Below, one piece after another: positions 26,822 to 35,830 of a stretch of DNA of 64,000 nt. Source of the DNA: Dorea longicatena. GTDB lineage: Bacteria > Bacillota > Clostridia > Lachnospirales > Lachnospiraceae. Made by a program: the position numbers and the translations under genes. Numbering within the stretch: the stretch's first letter is position 1; each line of letters starts with the position of its first letter. The notes under the pieces were generated by a model. It made no database searches. It was given only the letters and a program-made list of their open reading frames with translations, and was not told the origin of the DNA. Location of the stretch: NCBI RefSeq assembly GCF_024168045.1, contig NZ_CP100126.1, positions 823,501 to 887,500 on the forward strand, in the 5' to 3' direction.

Positions 26822-27805
26822 ATGAAGAAAAAACAGATCATAGGTCTGGTAGTAGCGGCAGCACTGTTCGTTGGAGTCGGTGCTGCCAGCGTATTTACCA
26901 ATACAATTTCAAAAAATCTGCTTCAGAACAGTGCAGATGATATAATTAATCTCGGAGGTTCGTATCAGTTTAATCCACCGTCTGAAGATTATATTGCAAT
27001 CGTAAGAGTAGAAGGTACGATCCAGGAACAGAGTGGAAGCAGTACACTGGAGGCATCCAGTGGATATCAGCATGATTCAACGATGAATTATATCGATGAA
27101 TTGATGGATGATTCTAACAATAAAGGAATTCTTCTGTATGTAGATTCTCCGGGAGGAACTGTCTATGAATCCGAAGAACTGTATCAGAAACTGAAAGAAT
27201 ATAAAGAGACAACAAAACGTCCGATCTGGGATTATATGGCACATTATGCGGCATCCGGTGGATATATGGTGTCTATGGCATCGGATAAAATCTATGCAAA
27301 TTCGAATACAACGACCGGTTCCATCGGTGTGATCATGTCAGGATATGATATGTCCGGGCTGTATAAAAAGCTTGGAATCCGTTATGTAAGTATCACGAGC
27401 GGAAAGAATAAGGACAGCAGCAAATTTACGGACGAGCAGATTGCTATTTATCAGGATCAGATCAATGAAGCTTATGAGAAATTCGTGAATATCGTGGCAG
27501 ATGGCCGTGATATGTCAGTGGAGGATGTAAAGAAACTGGCAGACGGAAGAACTTATACTGCAAAGCAGGCGAAGAACAACGGTCTGATCGATGAGATCAG
27601 TCTGTATCCAGATATGAAAGATGCAATGAGCAAAAAACTTGGAACATCTACATTTTATGAGATGGAATCAGATGAAGGACTTTTGCAGTCGCTGTTTTCC
27701 AAAGCAGAATCATTAGTTCCGAAGTCAGAAGCGCAGGTTCTGACGGAAACCGCCAAAAGTGTAGAAAGCGGGGTGCCGATGTACTATGCAGAACAGTTAC
27801 GATAA
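26822..27805 (+). CDS. sppA: signal peptide peptidase SppA (short form)
   Basis: 327 residues. One N-terminal membrane helix (about 6-26) is followed by a single peptidase S49 domain. The serine/lysine dyad is visible: Ser145 in YAASGGYMVSMAS and Lys195 in ITSGKNKDSS, a spacing typical of Bacillus-type SppA. The oxyanion/structural segment LYVDSPGGTVYESEEL is present. It degrades cleaved signal peptides and membrane-bound peptides at the outer face of the membrane. Its last 20 bases overlap the RDD gene, so the two are coupled. Confidence 0.93.
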   Translation: MKKKQIIGLVVAAALFVGVGAASVFTNTISKNLLQNSADDIINLGGSYQFNPPSEDYIAIVRVEGTIQEQSGSSTLEASSGYQHDSTMNYIDELMDDSNNKGILLYVDSPGGTVYESEELYQKLKEYKETTKRPIWDYMAHYAASGGYMVSMASDKIYANSNTTTGSIGVIMSGYDMSGLYKKLGIRYVSITSGKNKDSSKFTDEQIAIYQDQINEAYEKFVNIVADGRDMSVEDVKKLADGRTYTAKQAKNNGLIDEISLYPDMKDAMSKKLGTSTFYEMESDEGLLQSLFSKAESLVPKSEAQVLTETAKSVESGVPMYYAEQLR

Positions 27806-28580
27806 TCAGGAGAAGTTAGCCAGACAGAACAGTTACTGTGCCAGTGGGAATCTGGAGTATGCAGGGTTCTGGGTGCGGATGGCGGCTTATATGATCGACA
27901 GTGTGGTAGTATTTGCAGGCCTCCTGATCGTGCGGCTGATATTTGCAGGTATCTCACTGGCTGGCGGTTGTGCGATAACGGGAACGGATATCCTGTTTCA
28001 TTATTCGTTGAAAGATATCATACTGTATGCTCTGAAAGTGTTATATTTTATTGCATTTACCTATCTGACAGGAACGACACTTGGAAAGAAAGCGATGAAT
28101 CTCCGGGTAGTTTCAAAAAATCCGGAAGAGAAGCTGACACTGTTCAATGTGGTGTACCGCGAGACGGTTGGAAGATTCTTATGTAGCCTTCCGGTGAATA
28201 TCGGTTATATTGTTGCAGGAATTGATTCGGAAAAACGTGGATTTCATGACCTGCTTTGTGATACCAGAGTGGTCTATCAGAAGAAGATAAAAGCATGGAT
28301 GGCGCAACCGGGAACAGTTGTACCAGAATGTGAAAAGCCAAATGTAGAAGAGCAGAAACCGCAGACATCAGAGGGTGAGCTGTCAAAAACGCAGGAAAAT
28401 GTCCAAATGAAAGAGTCTGGGATACGGGAATTGAAAAAAACAGAAAATACACAGAGTTCTGTAGTTGAGAAACTGGGAAAACCAGTGTATAATGGCTATC
28501 GTCTGGTAGAAAATAAATCAGAAAAAGAAATAGCTTCAAATGCAACTGTAAATGAAAACATATCAGAAAAAGATACGTAA
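27786..28580 (+). CDS. RDD-family membrane protein
   Basis: 264 residues. The RDD domain (about 24-165) has the defining YAGFWVRMAAYMIDSVVV opening (Arg and Asp of the first helix), a second and third helix, and LGKKAMNLRVVS and GFHDLLCDTRVV in the loop and tail. A ~95-residue hydrophilic Glu/Lys/Ser-rich tail follows. The family is linked to small-molecule or ion exchange, but the role here is unknown. The start at 27786 lies inside sppA and has no strong ribosome binding site, consistent with coupling. Part of the tail may be disordered. Confidence 0.85.
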   Translation: MQNSYDNQEKLARQNSYCASGNLEYAGFWVRMAAYMIDSVVVFAGLLIVRLIFAGISLAGGCAITGTDILFHYSLKDIILYALKVLYFIAFTYLTGTTLGKKAMNLRVVSKNPEEKLTLFNVVYRETVGRFLCSLPVNIGYIVAGIDSEKRGFHDLLCDTRVVYQKKIKAWMAQPGTVVPECEKPNVEEQKPQTSEGELSKTQENVQMKESGIRELKKTENTQSSVVEKLGKPVYNGYRLVENKSEKEIASNATVNENISEKDT

Positions 28581-28608
28581 AGAATAAAAGGGAAAGGAAT
28601 TCATAATT

Positions 28609-29634
28609 ATGAAACGTCAGGATTTTTATTATGAATTGCCGGAAGAACTGATTGCACAGGATCCGCTTGAGGATCGTTCGAGCTCCAGACTTCTTGTCCT
28701 TGACAAGGAGACCGGGGCTTTTTCCCATCATGTATTTAAAGAAATCACAGAGTATCTGCATGAGGGAGACTGTCTGGTAATCAATGATACAAAGGTTATT
28801 CCGGCAAGACTGATTGGTTCCAAAGTAGAGACCAATGCCAAAATCGAAGTATTATTATTGAAGAGAAAAGAAAACAACGTATGGGAGACGTTGGTAAAAC
28901 CAGGTAAGAAAGCAAAAGTCGGAGCAAAGATTAGTTTCGGTGAGGGCCTTCTGATGGGAGAAGTCATTGATGTGGTAGAAGAAGGAAACCGTCTGATCAA
29001 ATTCGATTTCGACGGAATTTTTGAAGAAATCTTAGACCAGCTTGGCCAGATGCCGCTGCCTCCATATATCACACACCAGCTGGAGGATAAGAACCGTTAC
29101 CAGACGGTATATGCAACTCACACAGGTTCGGCAGCAGCACCGACGGCAGGACTGCATTTTACACCGGAACTTCTGGAAGAGATTAAGGCAAAAGGTGTGG
29201 ATATTGCGAGAGTTACACTTCATGTGGGGCTTGGAACATTCCGTCCGGTAAAAGTGGATGAGATTACCGAGCATCATATGCATTCGGAATTCTTCATGAT
29301 CGATGAAGAAGCGGCTGAGAAGATCAATCGTGCAAAAGAGACGGGACACCGTGTTATCTGCGTCGGAACGACAAGCTGCAGAACGGTAGAATCGGCAGCA
29401 GATGAGAATGGACATCTGGAAGCAAAGAGTGGATGGACACAGATATTCATCTATCCGGGCTATAAATTCAAAGTACTGGATTGTCTGATCACGAACTTCC
29501 ATCTTCCAGAATCTACATTAATCATGCTGGTATCTGCGCTTGCAGGACGGGAGCACGTGCTTGCGGCTTATGAAGAGGCTGTGAAGGAGAGGTACCGGTT
29601 CTTTTCATTTGGGGATGCGATGTTTATTCAGTAG
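28609..29634 (+). CDS. queA: S-adenosylmethionine:tRNA ribosyltransferase-isomerase
   Basis: 341 residues. It transfers and isomerises the ribosyl group of SAM onto 7-aminomethyl-7-deazaguanine in tRNA to give epoxyqueuosine. Family motifs are [80 protein letters not shown] and [21 protein letters not shown]. It is complete. The start follows GGAAAGGA upstream of 28609. No tgt or queC-F gene is adjacent. A SodC remnant follows the stop codon. Confidence 0.97.
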   Translation: MKRQDFYYELPEELIAQDPLEDRSSSRLLVLDKETGAFSHHVFKEITEYLHEGDCLVINDTKVIPARLIGSKVETNAKIEVLLLKRKENNVWETLVKPGKKAKVGAKISFGEGLLMGEVIDVVEEGNRLIKFDFDGIFEEILDQLGQMPLPPYITHQLEDKNRYQTVYATHTGSAAAPTAGLHFTPELLEEIKAKGVDIARVTLHVGLGTFRPVKVDEITEHHMHSEFFMIDEEAAEKINRAKETGHRVICVGTTSCRTVESAADENGHLEAKSGWTQIFIYPGYKFKVLDCLITNFHLPESTLIMLVSALAGREHVLAAYEEAVKERYRFFSFGDAMFIQ

Positions 29635-29647
29635 AGTTGCTATTTAA

Positions 29648-29803
29648 TGCATTAAGCGGTTGATACCCGGCCGGACAATCGTACTTCATGAGATGCCGGA
29701 TGACTTCAAGACCCAGCCGTCCGGAGATTCGGGAATGAAGATTGCATGCGGTGAAATCAAAGCATGGGAACAAGAATGTAAGAACAAAAATGGTAACGAA
29801 TAA
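29648..29803 (+). pseudogene. 5'-truncated remnant of a Cu/Zn superoxide dismutase (SodC/YojM-like)
   Basis: The frame between stops at 29645-29647 and 29801-29803 encodes 51 residues with no start codon. It contains GRTIVLHEMPDDF and KTQPSGDSGMKIACGEI. This is the C-terminal end of the SodC fold: the metal-ligand His of VxH, the PSGxSG loop and the terminal ACG, close to Bacillus YojM-type proteins. The tail KAWEQECKNKNGNE is extra. The N-terminal ~100-120 residues are missing and nothing similar lies upstream before the queA stop at 29634. It looks like the debris of a deletion, not a working gene. Confidence 0.75.
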
Positions 29804-29827
29804 GTGGAGAACCGTCATACAGATAAT

Positions 29828-29856
29828 TTGACATGTAAGTATGAAAACGCTAAAAT
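29828..29856 (+). promoter_or_regulatory. promoter of the cobalamin biosynthesis cluster
   Basis: TTGACA (29828-29833), exact 17-bp spacer, TAAAAT (29851-29856). It lies 95 bp upstream of cbiD. No B12-box motif is seen between it and the gene. Confidence 0.75.
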
Positions 29857-29859
29857 TGG

Positions 29860-29895
29860 TGGAGGAATGTAGAAAACTGCAGTCCTCCATTTTTG
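29860..29895 (+). terminator. terminator-like hairpin between the cob promoter and cbiD
   Basis: TGGAGGA (29860-29866) pairs with TCCTCCA (29883-29889), with TGTAG/CTGCA inside, followed by TTTTT. The left arm starts only four bases after the -10 box, so it may end upstream transcripts from queA more efficiently than transcripts from the adjacent promoter. A second, weaker inverted pair TCAGGG/CCCTGA (29898-29935) lies in front of the cbiD ribosome binding site. Confidence 0.65.
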
Positions 29896-29950
29896 CGTCA
29901 GGGGATATTAAAAAAGCCAAAACCTCGCTCCCTGATGGAAAGGAGTCCAT

Positions 29951-31090
29951 ATGCCGAAAAAAGAATTAGCAAAAGGGTATACAACCGGAACCTGTGCACA
30001 GGCTGCAACGAGGGCAGCAATGCAGATGCTTTTTACAGGTGAAAAAGTAGAGCAGGTGTCGGTAGAACTGCCGCAGGGAGAAAAGCTGCAGTTGGATATC
30101 ACGGATATACAGAGAAAATATACAGACAGGGAATTGCCGGATATGGTATCCTGTGCGGTCAAAAAAAACAGCGGAGATGATCCGGATATCACGAATGGAG
30201 TACTGGTTTACAGTCAGGTAAGGCTTTCTGAAACAGGACAGATTCATATTGATGGCGGGATCGGGGTAGGAAGAGTGACCAGGCCCGGACTGAATCAGCC
30301 GGTGGGAGAAGCCGCAATTAACCGTGTGCCAAGGCAGATGATAAGAAAAGAAGTAGAAGAAGCCTGTGAAGAGGTTGGCTATACCGGTGGAATTGATGTA
30401 GAGATTTCGATTCCGGAAGGGGCAAGACTGGCAAAAGAAACATTTAATCCAAGACTTGGAATAGAAGGAGGACTTTCAATACTTGGGACAACCGGTATTG
30501 TGAATCCGATGAGTGAACAGGCGCTGATCGATACCATTGAAGTAGAGATGAAGGTATGCCTTGCGGAAAAGTACAGGTATCTGATCATTGCACCGGGTAA
30601 TTACGGATTGGATTTTCTGAAAGAACAGTATAGTATAGAAGAAAATGATGTGGTAAAATGTAGTAACTATATTGGTCAGGCCATAGATATGGCGGTAGAA
30701 CAGGATTGTAAAGGTGTCCTGCTGGTCGGACATATCGGGAAACTGATCAAGGTATCCGGCGGAATCATGAATACCCATTCCAGATGGGCAGACTGTCGGA
30801 TGGATTTATTCGCCACGGCCGCATTGAGAGCGGGAATTGCCGGAGAGAAGGCAGTCGAATTTCTTGACTGTGTGACGACGGATGATGCATTGGAGAAATG
30901 TAGCGAGGAAGAACGAACACGCATTATGGAAAAAATCATGATGCGTATGGAGAAATATCTGAACTACCGGGGGAAAGGAGAGATACAGGTGGGAGTGGTC
31001 ACGTTTTCCAATGTATACGGAATCCTTGGAAAGACAGAAAAAGCAGAAGAACTGATAGAAAGATTCAGAAAAGAACGACATATACAATAG
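29951..31090 (+). CDS. cbiD: cobalt-precorrin-5B (C1)-methyltransferase
   Basis: 379 residues, full length. CbiD methylates C-1 during anaerobic corrin synthesis and marks the cobalt-early pathway. Family signatures are KGYTTGTCAQAATRAA at the N-terminus, DGGIGVGRVTRPGLNQPVGEAAINRVPR, NPRLGIEGGLSILGTTGIVNPMSEQAL and LLVGHIGKLIKVSGGIMNTHSRWADCRM. The start follows AAGGAG at 29940-29945. It is the first gene of the biosynthetic cluster. Confidence 0.96.
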   Translation: MPKKELAKGYTTGTCAQAATRAAMQMLFTGEKVEQVSVELPQGEKLQLDITDIQRKYTDRELPDMVSCAVKKNSGDDPDITNGVLVYSQVRLSETGQIHIDGGIGVGRVTRPGLNQPVGEAAINRVPRQMIRKEVEEACEEVGYTGGIDVEISIPEGARLAKETFNPRLGIEGGLSILGTTGIVNPMSEQALIDTIEVEMKVCLAEKYRYLIIAPGNYGLDFLKEQYSIEENDVVKCSNYIGQAIDMAVEQDCKGVLLVGHIGKLIKVSGGIMNTHSRWADCRMDLFATAALRAGIAGEKAVEFLDCVTTDDALEKCSEEERTRIMEKIMMRMEKYLNYRGKGEIQVGVVTFSNVYGILGKTEKAEELIERFRKERHIQ

Positions 31091-31128
31091 ATACCAGAGT
31101 ATGCAGGAGAAGTTGCTGGTGGCAGGTT
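31088..31128 (+). repeat. 41-bp near-repeat, copy 1 (upstream of cbiF)
   Basis: Starts with the TAG stop of cbiD, followed by ATACCAGAGTATGCAGG, and ends at GGCAGGTT. It matches 44837-44877 at 36 of 41 positions, and all five differences are transitions. The segment TTGCT-GGT-GGCAG can form a small stem with G-U pairs. See copy 2 and the finding. Confidence 0.6.
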
Positions 31129-31155
31129 CTTTGCAGGACAGGAAGGAGTCGGAAA

Positions 31156-31914
31156 ATGATACATTTTGTGGGAGCAGGTCCGGGAGCCGAAGATCTGATC
31201 ACGGTCCGTGGACAGCGTTATCTGGAGCAGGCTGATGTGGTGATCTATGCGGGATCACTGGTGAATCCGGGGCTGTTAAAGAGTACAAAGGAGACATGCG
31301 AGATATATAACAGTGCGAAGATGACACTGGAAGAAGTTCTGGAAGTGATGGAACAGGCAGACCGGGAACAGAAGATGACGGTTCGGCTGCATACAGGTGA
31401 TCCGTGTCTGTATGGTGCAATCCGGGAACAGATGGATCATCTGGATGAACTGGGAATTGCGTATGATTCCTGCCCGGGTGTCAGTTCCTTCTGCGGGGCA
31501 GCAGCGGCACTGAATCTGGAATATACACTTCCGGAGGTGTCACAGAGTGTTGTCATCACACGTATGGAAGGAAGAACACCGGTTCCGGCGAAGGAAAAGG
31601 TTGCAGCGTTTGCAAGTCATAATGCGACGATGGTACTTTTCTTAAGTACAGGACTTCTGGAAAAGCTGGAAGGTCAGTTGATAGAAGGCGGTTATAAAGA
31701 AGATACGCCGGCAGCAATTGTATACAAGGCAACATGGCCGGAGGAAGAAAGTTACATCTGTACTGTCAGTACACTGGCAGAGACTGCGAAAGCACATGGA
31801 ATTACAAAGACAGCATTGATCATCGTTGGAGATGTGGTGACACATCATGCGTATGAACGTTCGAAACTGTATGATCCGGAATTCACCACCGAGTTCCGTC
31901 AGGGAGTAAAATAA
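31156..31914 (+). CDS. cbiF: cobalt-precorrin-4 C11-methyltransferase
   Basis: 252 residues, SAM-dependent tetrapyrrole methylase fold. The N-terminal glycine loop is FVGAGPGAEDLITVRGQRYL, followed by DVVIYAGSLVNPGLL, RLHTGDPCLYGAIREQMD and CPGVSSFCGAAAALNLEYTLP. These features match CbiF/CobM and not the other ring methylases. The start follows GGAAGGAG (31140-31147). cbiG begins two bases after the stop codon. Confidence 0.95.
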   Translation: MIHFVGAGPGAEDLITVRGQRYLEQADVVIYAGSLVNPGLLKSTKETCEIYNSAKMTLEEVLEVMEQADREQKMTVRLHTGDPCLYGAIREQMDHLDELGIAYDSCPGVSSFCGAAAALNLEYTLPEVSQSVVITRMEGRTPVPAKEKVAAFASHNATMVLFLSTGLLEKLEGQLIEGGYKEDTPAAIVYKATWPEEESYICTVSTLAETAKAHGITKTALIIVGDVVTHHAYERSKLYDPEFTTEFRQGVK

Positions 31915-31915
31915 G

Positions 31916-32959
31916 ATGAAGATTGCAATGATCAGTTTTACCGGAAATGGAAGAAGACTGGAGAGATCTTTAGCACATGAACTGGAAAAAGAAGGACACC
32001 AGGTGCTGCAGGCGGTAAAATGCAAAGAACTGGAATCGGACAAGGATGCGGTAAAATGCAGTGCCAGAGAATGGACAGGTGAACAGTTCCGGACGCGGGA
32101 TGTACTGATCTTTATTGGAGCAGTACAGATTGCCGTGCGCTTGATCGCATCTTTTATAGGATCAAAGACAACAGATCCGGCGGTACTGGTACTGGATGAG
32201 AAAGGACAATATTGTATCCCGATCCTGTCCGGGCACATTGGCGGAGCAAATGAGATGGCTGAAAGAATTGCAGAGATGGCAGGAGCACTGCCTGTGATCA
32301 CAACAGCTACAGATATCCGGGGAAAATGGGCAATAGATGTATTTGCCAGAAAGAATCATCTTTATATAGAAGATATGCAGAAGGCAAAGCAAATTTCGGC
32401 AAAGATTCTGGAAGGAAAGACAGTCGTGGCCGCGATTGAGAGCGGAAGAGATTCGATAGAGGGTACTGTGCCGGAAGAAGTGAAGATCGTACCGGAAACC
32501 TATGAGAATCCAGATATCTATATCGGGATATATGAACGAAAATTAAGCAGTCATGTATTAAGGCTGATACCACAACGGATCACGGTGGGAATCGGCTGCA
32601 GACGGGGGACATCCGCAGAGCAGATAGAACAGCTGGTGGATAAGATACTGAAAGAATCACATATTAATAAGAAAAGTATTGGCAGGATCGCAAGCATTGA
32701 TCTAAAAAAAGACGAAGAGGGATTGCTTACATTTTGCAACAAATATAACATAGAGCCGGAATTTTATCCGGCAGAAGAATTAAAAAAAGTAGAAGGAGAA
32801 TTCAGTGTTTCTACATTTGTAAAAAAGGTTACCGGAGTGGATAATGTATGTGAAAGAAGTGCTGTATATACAGGTGGTACACTGCGGATCAGAAAACAGG
32901 CAGAAAATGGTGTGACAGCAGCATTTGCCTGGGATAATTGGAGGGTGAAGTTTGAATAA
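31916..32959 (+). CDS. cbiG: cobalt-precorrin-5A hydrolase
   Basis: 347 residues. CbiG opens the delta-lactone and releases acetaldehyde in the anaerobic pathway. The N-terminal domain carries IFIGAVQIAVRLIASFIGSKTTDPAVLVLDEKG and PILSGHIGGANEMAERIA, and the C-terminal domain carries VGIGCRRGTSAEQIE and ASIDLKKDEEGLL. Both domains are present and complete. It overlaps cbiH by eight bases. Confidence 0.94.
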   Translation: MKIAMISFTGNGRRLERSLAHELEKEGHQVLQAVKCKELESDKDAVKCSAREWTGEQFRTRDVLIFIGAVQIAVRLIASFIGSKTTDPAVLVLDEKGQYCIPILSGHIGGANEMAERIAEMAGALPVITTATDIRGKWAIDVFARKNHLYIEDMQKAKQISAKILEGKTVVAAIESGRDSIEGTVPEEVKIVPETYENPDIYIGIYERKLSSHVLRLIPQRITVGIGCRRGTSAEQIEQLVDKILKESHINKKSIGRIASIDLKKDEEGLLTFCNKYNIEPEFYPAEELKKVEGEFSVSTFVKKVTGVDNVCERSAVYTGGTLRIRKQAENGVTAAFAWDNWRVKFE

Positions 32960-33680
32960 GGTATATGTGATAGGAATGGGACCGGGGGCATATGAACAGA
33001 TGACGGTGAAAGCAGTCCGGACGCTGGAAAAATGTGATGTGATCGTCGGATATACCGTATATATCGAATTATTAAAAGAATATTTTCCGGATAAGAGATA
33101 TCTGACAACGTCCATGAGACAGGAGGCAGCACGGTGCAGGATGGCATTCGAAGAGGCAGCAAAAGGAGCTGTAACGGCAATGGTATGCAGCGGAGATGCC
33201 GGGATATACGGAATGGCAGGACTGATGTATGAAATCGGTGAGGAATATCCGGAAGTCGCGATCGAAGTAATCCCGGGAGTGACAGCGGCACTGGGAGGTT
33301 CTGCGGTACTTGGAGCAGCAGTCGGACATGATGTCAGTCTGATCAGTTTAAGTGATCTTCTGACACCGTGGGAATTGATCGAAGAAAGGCTTCGCTGTGC
33401 GGCAAAAGCTGATTTTGTGATCTGCCTTTATAATCCGTCCAGCAGGAAACGCAGTACCTATCTTGCAAAAGCATGTGAGATCATGCTGGAATATAAGGCG
33501 GAAGATACCGTCTGCGGAATAGTAAAAAACATTGCCCGCGAGGGAGAAACAATGCAGACACTGACACTGAAAGAATTAAAAGAGACAACAGTAGATATGT
33601 TCTCTACTGTATTTATCGGAAATAAACAGACAAAAGTAATTCGGGAAAAAATGGTTACACCAAGGGGATATCGTATATGA
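32952..33680 (+). CDS. cbiH: precorrin-3B / cobalt-factor III C17-methyltransferase
   Basis: 242 residues, tetrapyrrole methylase with ring-contracting activity. Motifs are VYVIGMGPGAYEQMTVKAVRTLEKCDVIVGYTVYIEL, TAMVCSGDAGIYGMAGLMYE, VIPGVTAALGGSAVLGAAVGHDVSLISLSDLLTPWELIEERL and ADFVICLYNPSSRKR. These are CbiH/CobJ signatures. The start is TTG at 32952, directed by GGAGGG at 32940-32945, inside the end of cbiG. It overlaps the next gene by four bases (ATGA). Confidence 0.95.
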   Translation: MNKVYVIGMGPGAYEQMTVKAVRTLEKCDVIVGYTVYIELLKEYFPDKRYLTTSMRQEAARCRMAFEEAAKGAVTAMVCSGDAGIYGMAGLMYEIGEEYPEVAIEVIPGVTAALGGSAVLGAAVGHDVSLISLSDLLTPWELIEERLRCAAKADFVICLYNPSSRKRSTYLAKACEIMLEYKAEDTVCGIVKNIAREGETMQTLTLKELKETTVDMFSTVFIGNKQTKVIREKMVTPRGYRI

Positions 33681-35830
33681 AAGACAAAAAGATTCTATTA
33701 TATGCAGGGACAACAGAAGGAAGAAAATTAGCATCTTATCTCGGAAGAAGAGGCGTAAGACTGCACGTCTGTGTGGCAACCGCTTATGGGGAGAGTCTGC
33801 TTCCGGAAGAGAAGAATATAACGGTGACACACGACCGGATGGACAGTGGGCAGATGGGCGAGTTTATGAGGGTGTTTGAGCCGGATTATGTGATCGATGC
33901 AACGCATCCATATGCCAAAGAAGTGACCAAAAACTTGAAAAGTGCCTGTGAGGTTATGCAGGTTCCGTATTTAAGACTGGTCAGGGGAAGTGAAGAGACC
34001 AAAGAAAGCATCTGTGTGGAAAATATGGATGAAGCGATAAAGTATCTGGAAAAAACAGAAGGAAATATTCTGGTAACAACAGGAAGCAAGGAGCTGGAAT
34101 CCTATACAAGACTGACGGATTACGAAAGCCGGGTATATGCGCGCGTTCTGTCTATTGGCCAGGTGGCAGTTAATTGTGAAGAACTTGGATTCTCCGGACG
34201 TCATCTCATCTGTATGCAGGGACCGTTTTCTACGGAAATGAATCGTGCCATGTTAAAGGAATATGATATTGCTTATATGGTAACGAAAGAATCAGGACTT
34301 GCAGGCGGATACCCGCAGAAATGTCAGGCTGCACTAGAAGCCGGTGTGAAAATGGTTGTGATCGGAAGGCCGGAAGAAGAAGAGGGAATGAATTTTGAGG
34401 AAATGTCCAAATTCCTTCAGAAAGAACTGGAACTGGATAATCACTGGAAAGTTACACTGGTGGGAATCGGTGCAGGTGCCAGAGACCAGGTTACACTGGA
34501 AGCAAAAAGATGCTGTCAGGAAGCAGAACTTCTGATCGGAGCAGGCAGGATGATCGAGGCAGTGGCAGAAGTCGGACAGACCATATATGAAGCATACCGC
34601 CCGGATGAGATCATTTCTTATATCAAAGAAAATCCGGAATATGAAAATGTAACGATTGCGTTGTCCGGTGATACAGGATTTTACAGCGGTGCGAAGAAGA
34701 TTCTGGAATTGACGAAAGATGACCCACAGATTGAGACAAAAGTGGTGCCTGGAGTATCATCCATCATATATTTTGCATCAAAGCTTGGCGTAACATGGGA
34801 GGATGCGGCACTAGTAAGCCTGCATGGAAGAAAAGAAAATCTGATGGCGGTCATTAAGGAGAATAAAAAGGTATTCGCCCTTGTAAGTAATGCAGAAGAG
34901 ATCCGTCAGATCCTGACAAAAATGACGGAATATGGAATGGGCGAAGTAACAGTCAGGATCGGGACAGAACTTTCTTATAAGAATGAAGAGATTCAGACAG
35001 GAACAGCAAGATCACTGCTTCATTACAAAGGAGAGAATCTGGCGGTCCTTTATATTGAAAATGAATCCGGCGGCGAAAGCCCGGTGATTCCGGCAATTCC
35101 GGATGATACATTTGTACGTGGCGATGTACCGATGACCAAGGAAGAAGTAAGAAGCATTTCGATTGCTAAACTTAAGATTAAGAAGGATGCAGTTGTATAT
35201 GATGTCGGAGCAGGAACAGGCTCTATTTCCGTAGAGGCCGCCATGGTTGCAACGCAAGGTAACGTCTATGCAATCGAACAGAAAGTGGAGGCGCAGGAAC
35301 TGATCCGTGAAAATGCAAGGCGGATGCACGTGGATAATCTGCATGTGATAGAAGGTATGGCGCCGGAGGCACTGGAAGAACTGCCGGCACCTGATTGCGT
35401 ATTTATCGGGGGCAGTAAAGGAAAGTTGTATGAAATCCTGGATGCTATCCGGAAGAAGAACCCATTTGTACGGGTGGTGCTCAATGCAATCTCACTCGAG
35501 ACGATGATGCAGGTGTTAAAATATACGGAAGAGAATGAGATAGAAGAGGCAGAAGTTATTCAGGTAGCGGTAAGCCGTGCGAAAAAAGTGGGCAGTTATC
35601 ATATGATGAATGGACAGAATCCGATCTATGTGATCAGCTTTACGAGCAGACCGGCAAAAAAGGAAGCAGATCCGGAAAATGAAGACGATTTCGTTCTGGA
35701 AGAAATCAATCTGGACGAGGTGGAACCGGAAGATATGACCGGAGATATTGTGGAGGATATTACGAAAGTGATCTCTGTAGGGGATCTGACACCGGAGAAA
35801 ATCCGGGAAGAAATGGAGGAATCTGAGTAA
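33677..35830 (+). CDS. trifunctional CbiJ-CbiE-CbiT fusion: precorrin-6A reductase and precorrin-6B/7 methyltransferase-decarboxylase
   Basis: 717 residues with three enzymes in one chain. Residues 1 to about 250 are CbiJ (ILLYAGTTEGRKLASYL; DYVIDATHPYAKEVTKNL). Residues about 256-460 are CbiE (VTLVGIGAGARDQVTLEA; IALSGDTGFYSGAKKIL; VVPGVSSIIYFASKLGV). Residues about 475-660 are CbiT (DDTFVRGDVPMTKEEVRSI, SAM loop DVGAGTGSISVEAA, FIGGSKG). A ~55-residue acidic tail (661-717) follows. The fusion would channel cobalt-precorrin-6A through reduction, C5/C15 methylation and C12 decarboxylation. CbiE-CbiT (CobL) fusions are common; adding CbiJ in front is less so. It is translationally coupled to cbiH and cbiA. 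Confidence 0.95.
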   Translation: MKDKKILLYAGTTEGRKLASYLGRRGVRLHVCVATAYGESLLPEEKNITVTHDRMDSGQMGEFMRVFEPDYVIDATHPYAKEVTKNLKSACEVMQVPYLRLVRGSEETKESICVENMDEAIKYLEKTEGNILVTTGSKELESYTRLTDYESRVYARVLSIGQVAVNCEELGFSGRHLICMQGPFSTEMNRAMLKEYDIAYMVTKESGLAGGYPQKCQAALEAGVKMVVIGRPEEEEGMNFEEMSKFLQKELELDNHWKVTLVGIGAGARDQVTLEAKRCCQEAELLIGAGRMIEAVAEVGQTIYEAYRPDEIISYIKENPEYENVTIALSGDTGFYSGAKKILELTKDDPQIETKVVPGVSSIIYFASKLGVTWEDAALVSLHGRKENLMAVIKENKKVFALVSNAEEIRQILTKMTEYGMGEVTVRIGTELSYKNEEIQTGTARSLLHYKGENLAVLYIENESGGESPVIPAIPDDTFVRGDVPMTKEEVRSISIAKLKIKKDAVVYDVGAGTGSISVEAAMVATQGNVYAIEQKVEAQELIRENARRMHVDNLHVIEGMAPEALEELPAPDCVFIGGSKGKLYEILDAIRKKNPFVRVVLNAISLETMMQVLKYTEENEIEEAEVIQVAVSRAKKVGSYHMMNGQNPIYVISFTSRPAKKEADPENEDDFVLEEINLDEVEPEDMTGDIVEDITKVISVGDLTPEKIREEMEESE

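Noticed and set aside
29635..29950. Possible riboswitch upstream of cbiD
   Set aside because: No aptamer landmarks for B12 or Ni/Co were found. Much of the stretch is a SodC coding remnant, and the rest is promoter and hairpins.
31642..32301. 219-residue minus-strand frame across cbiF/cbiG
   Set aside because: Both plus-strand frames are recognised cobalamin enzymes, and the minus frame has no family features.
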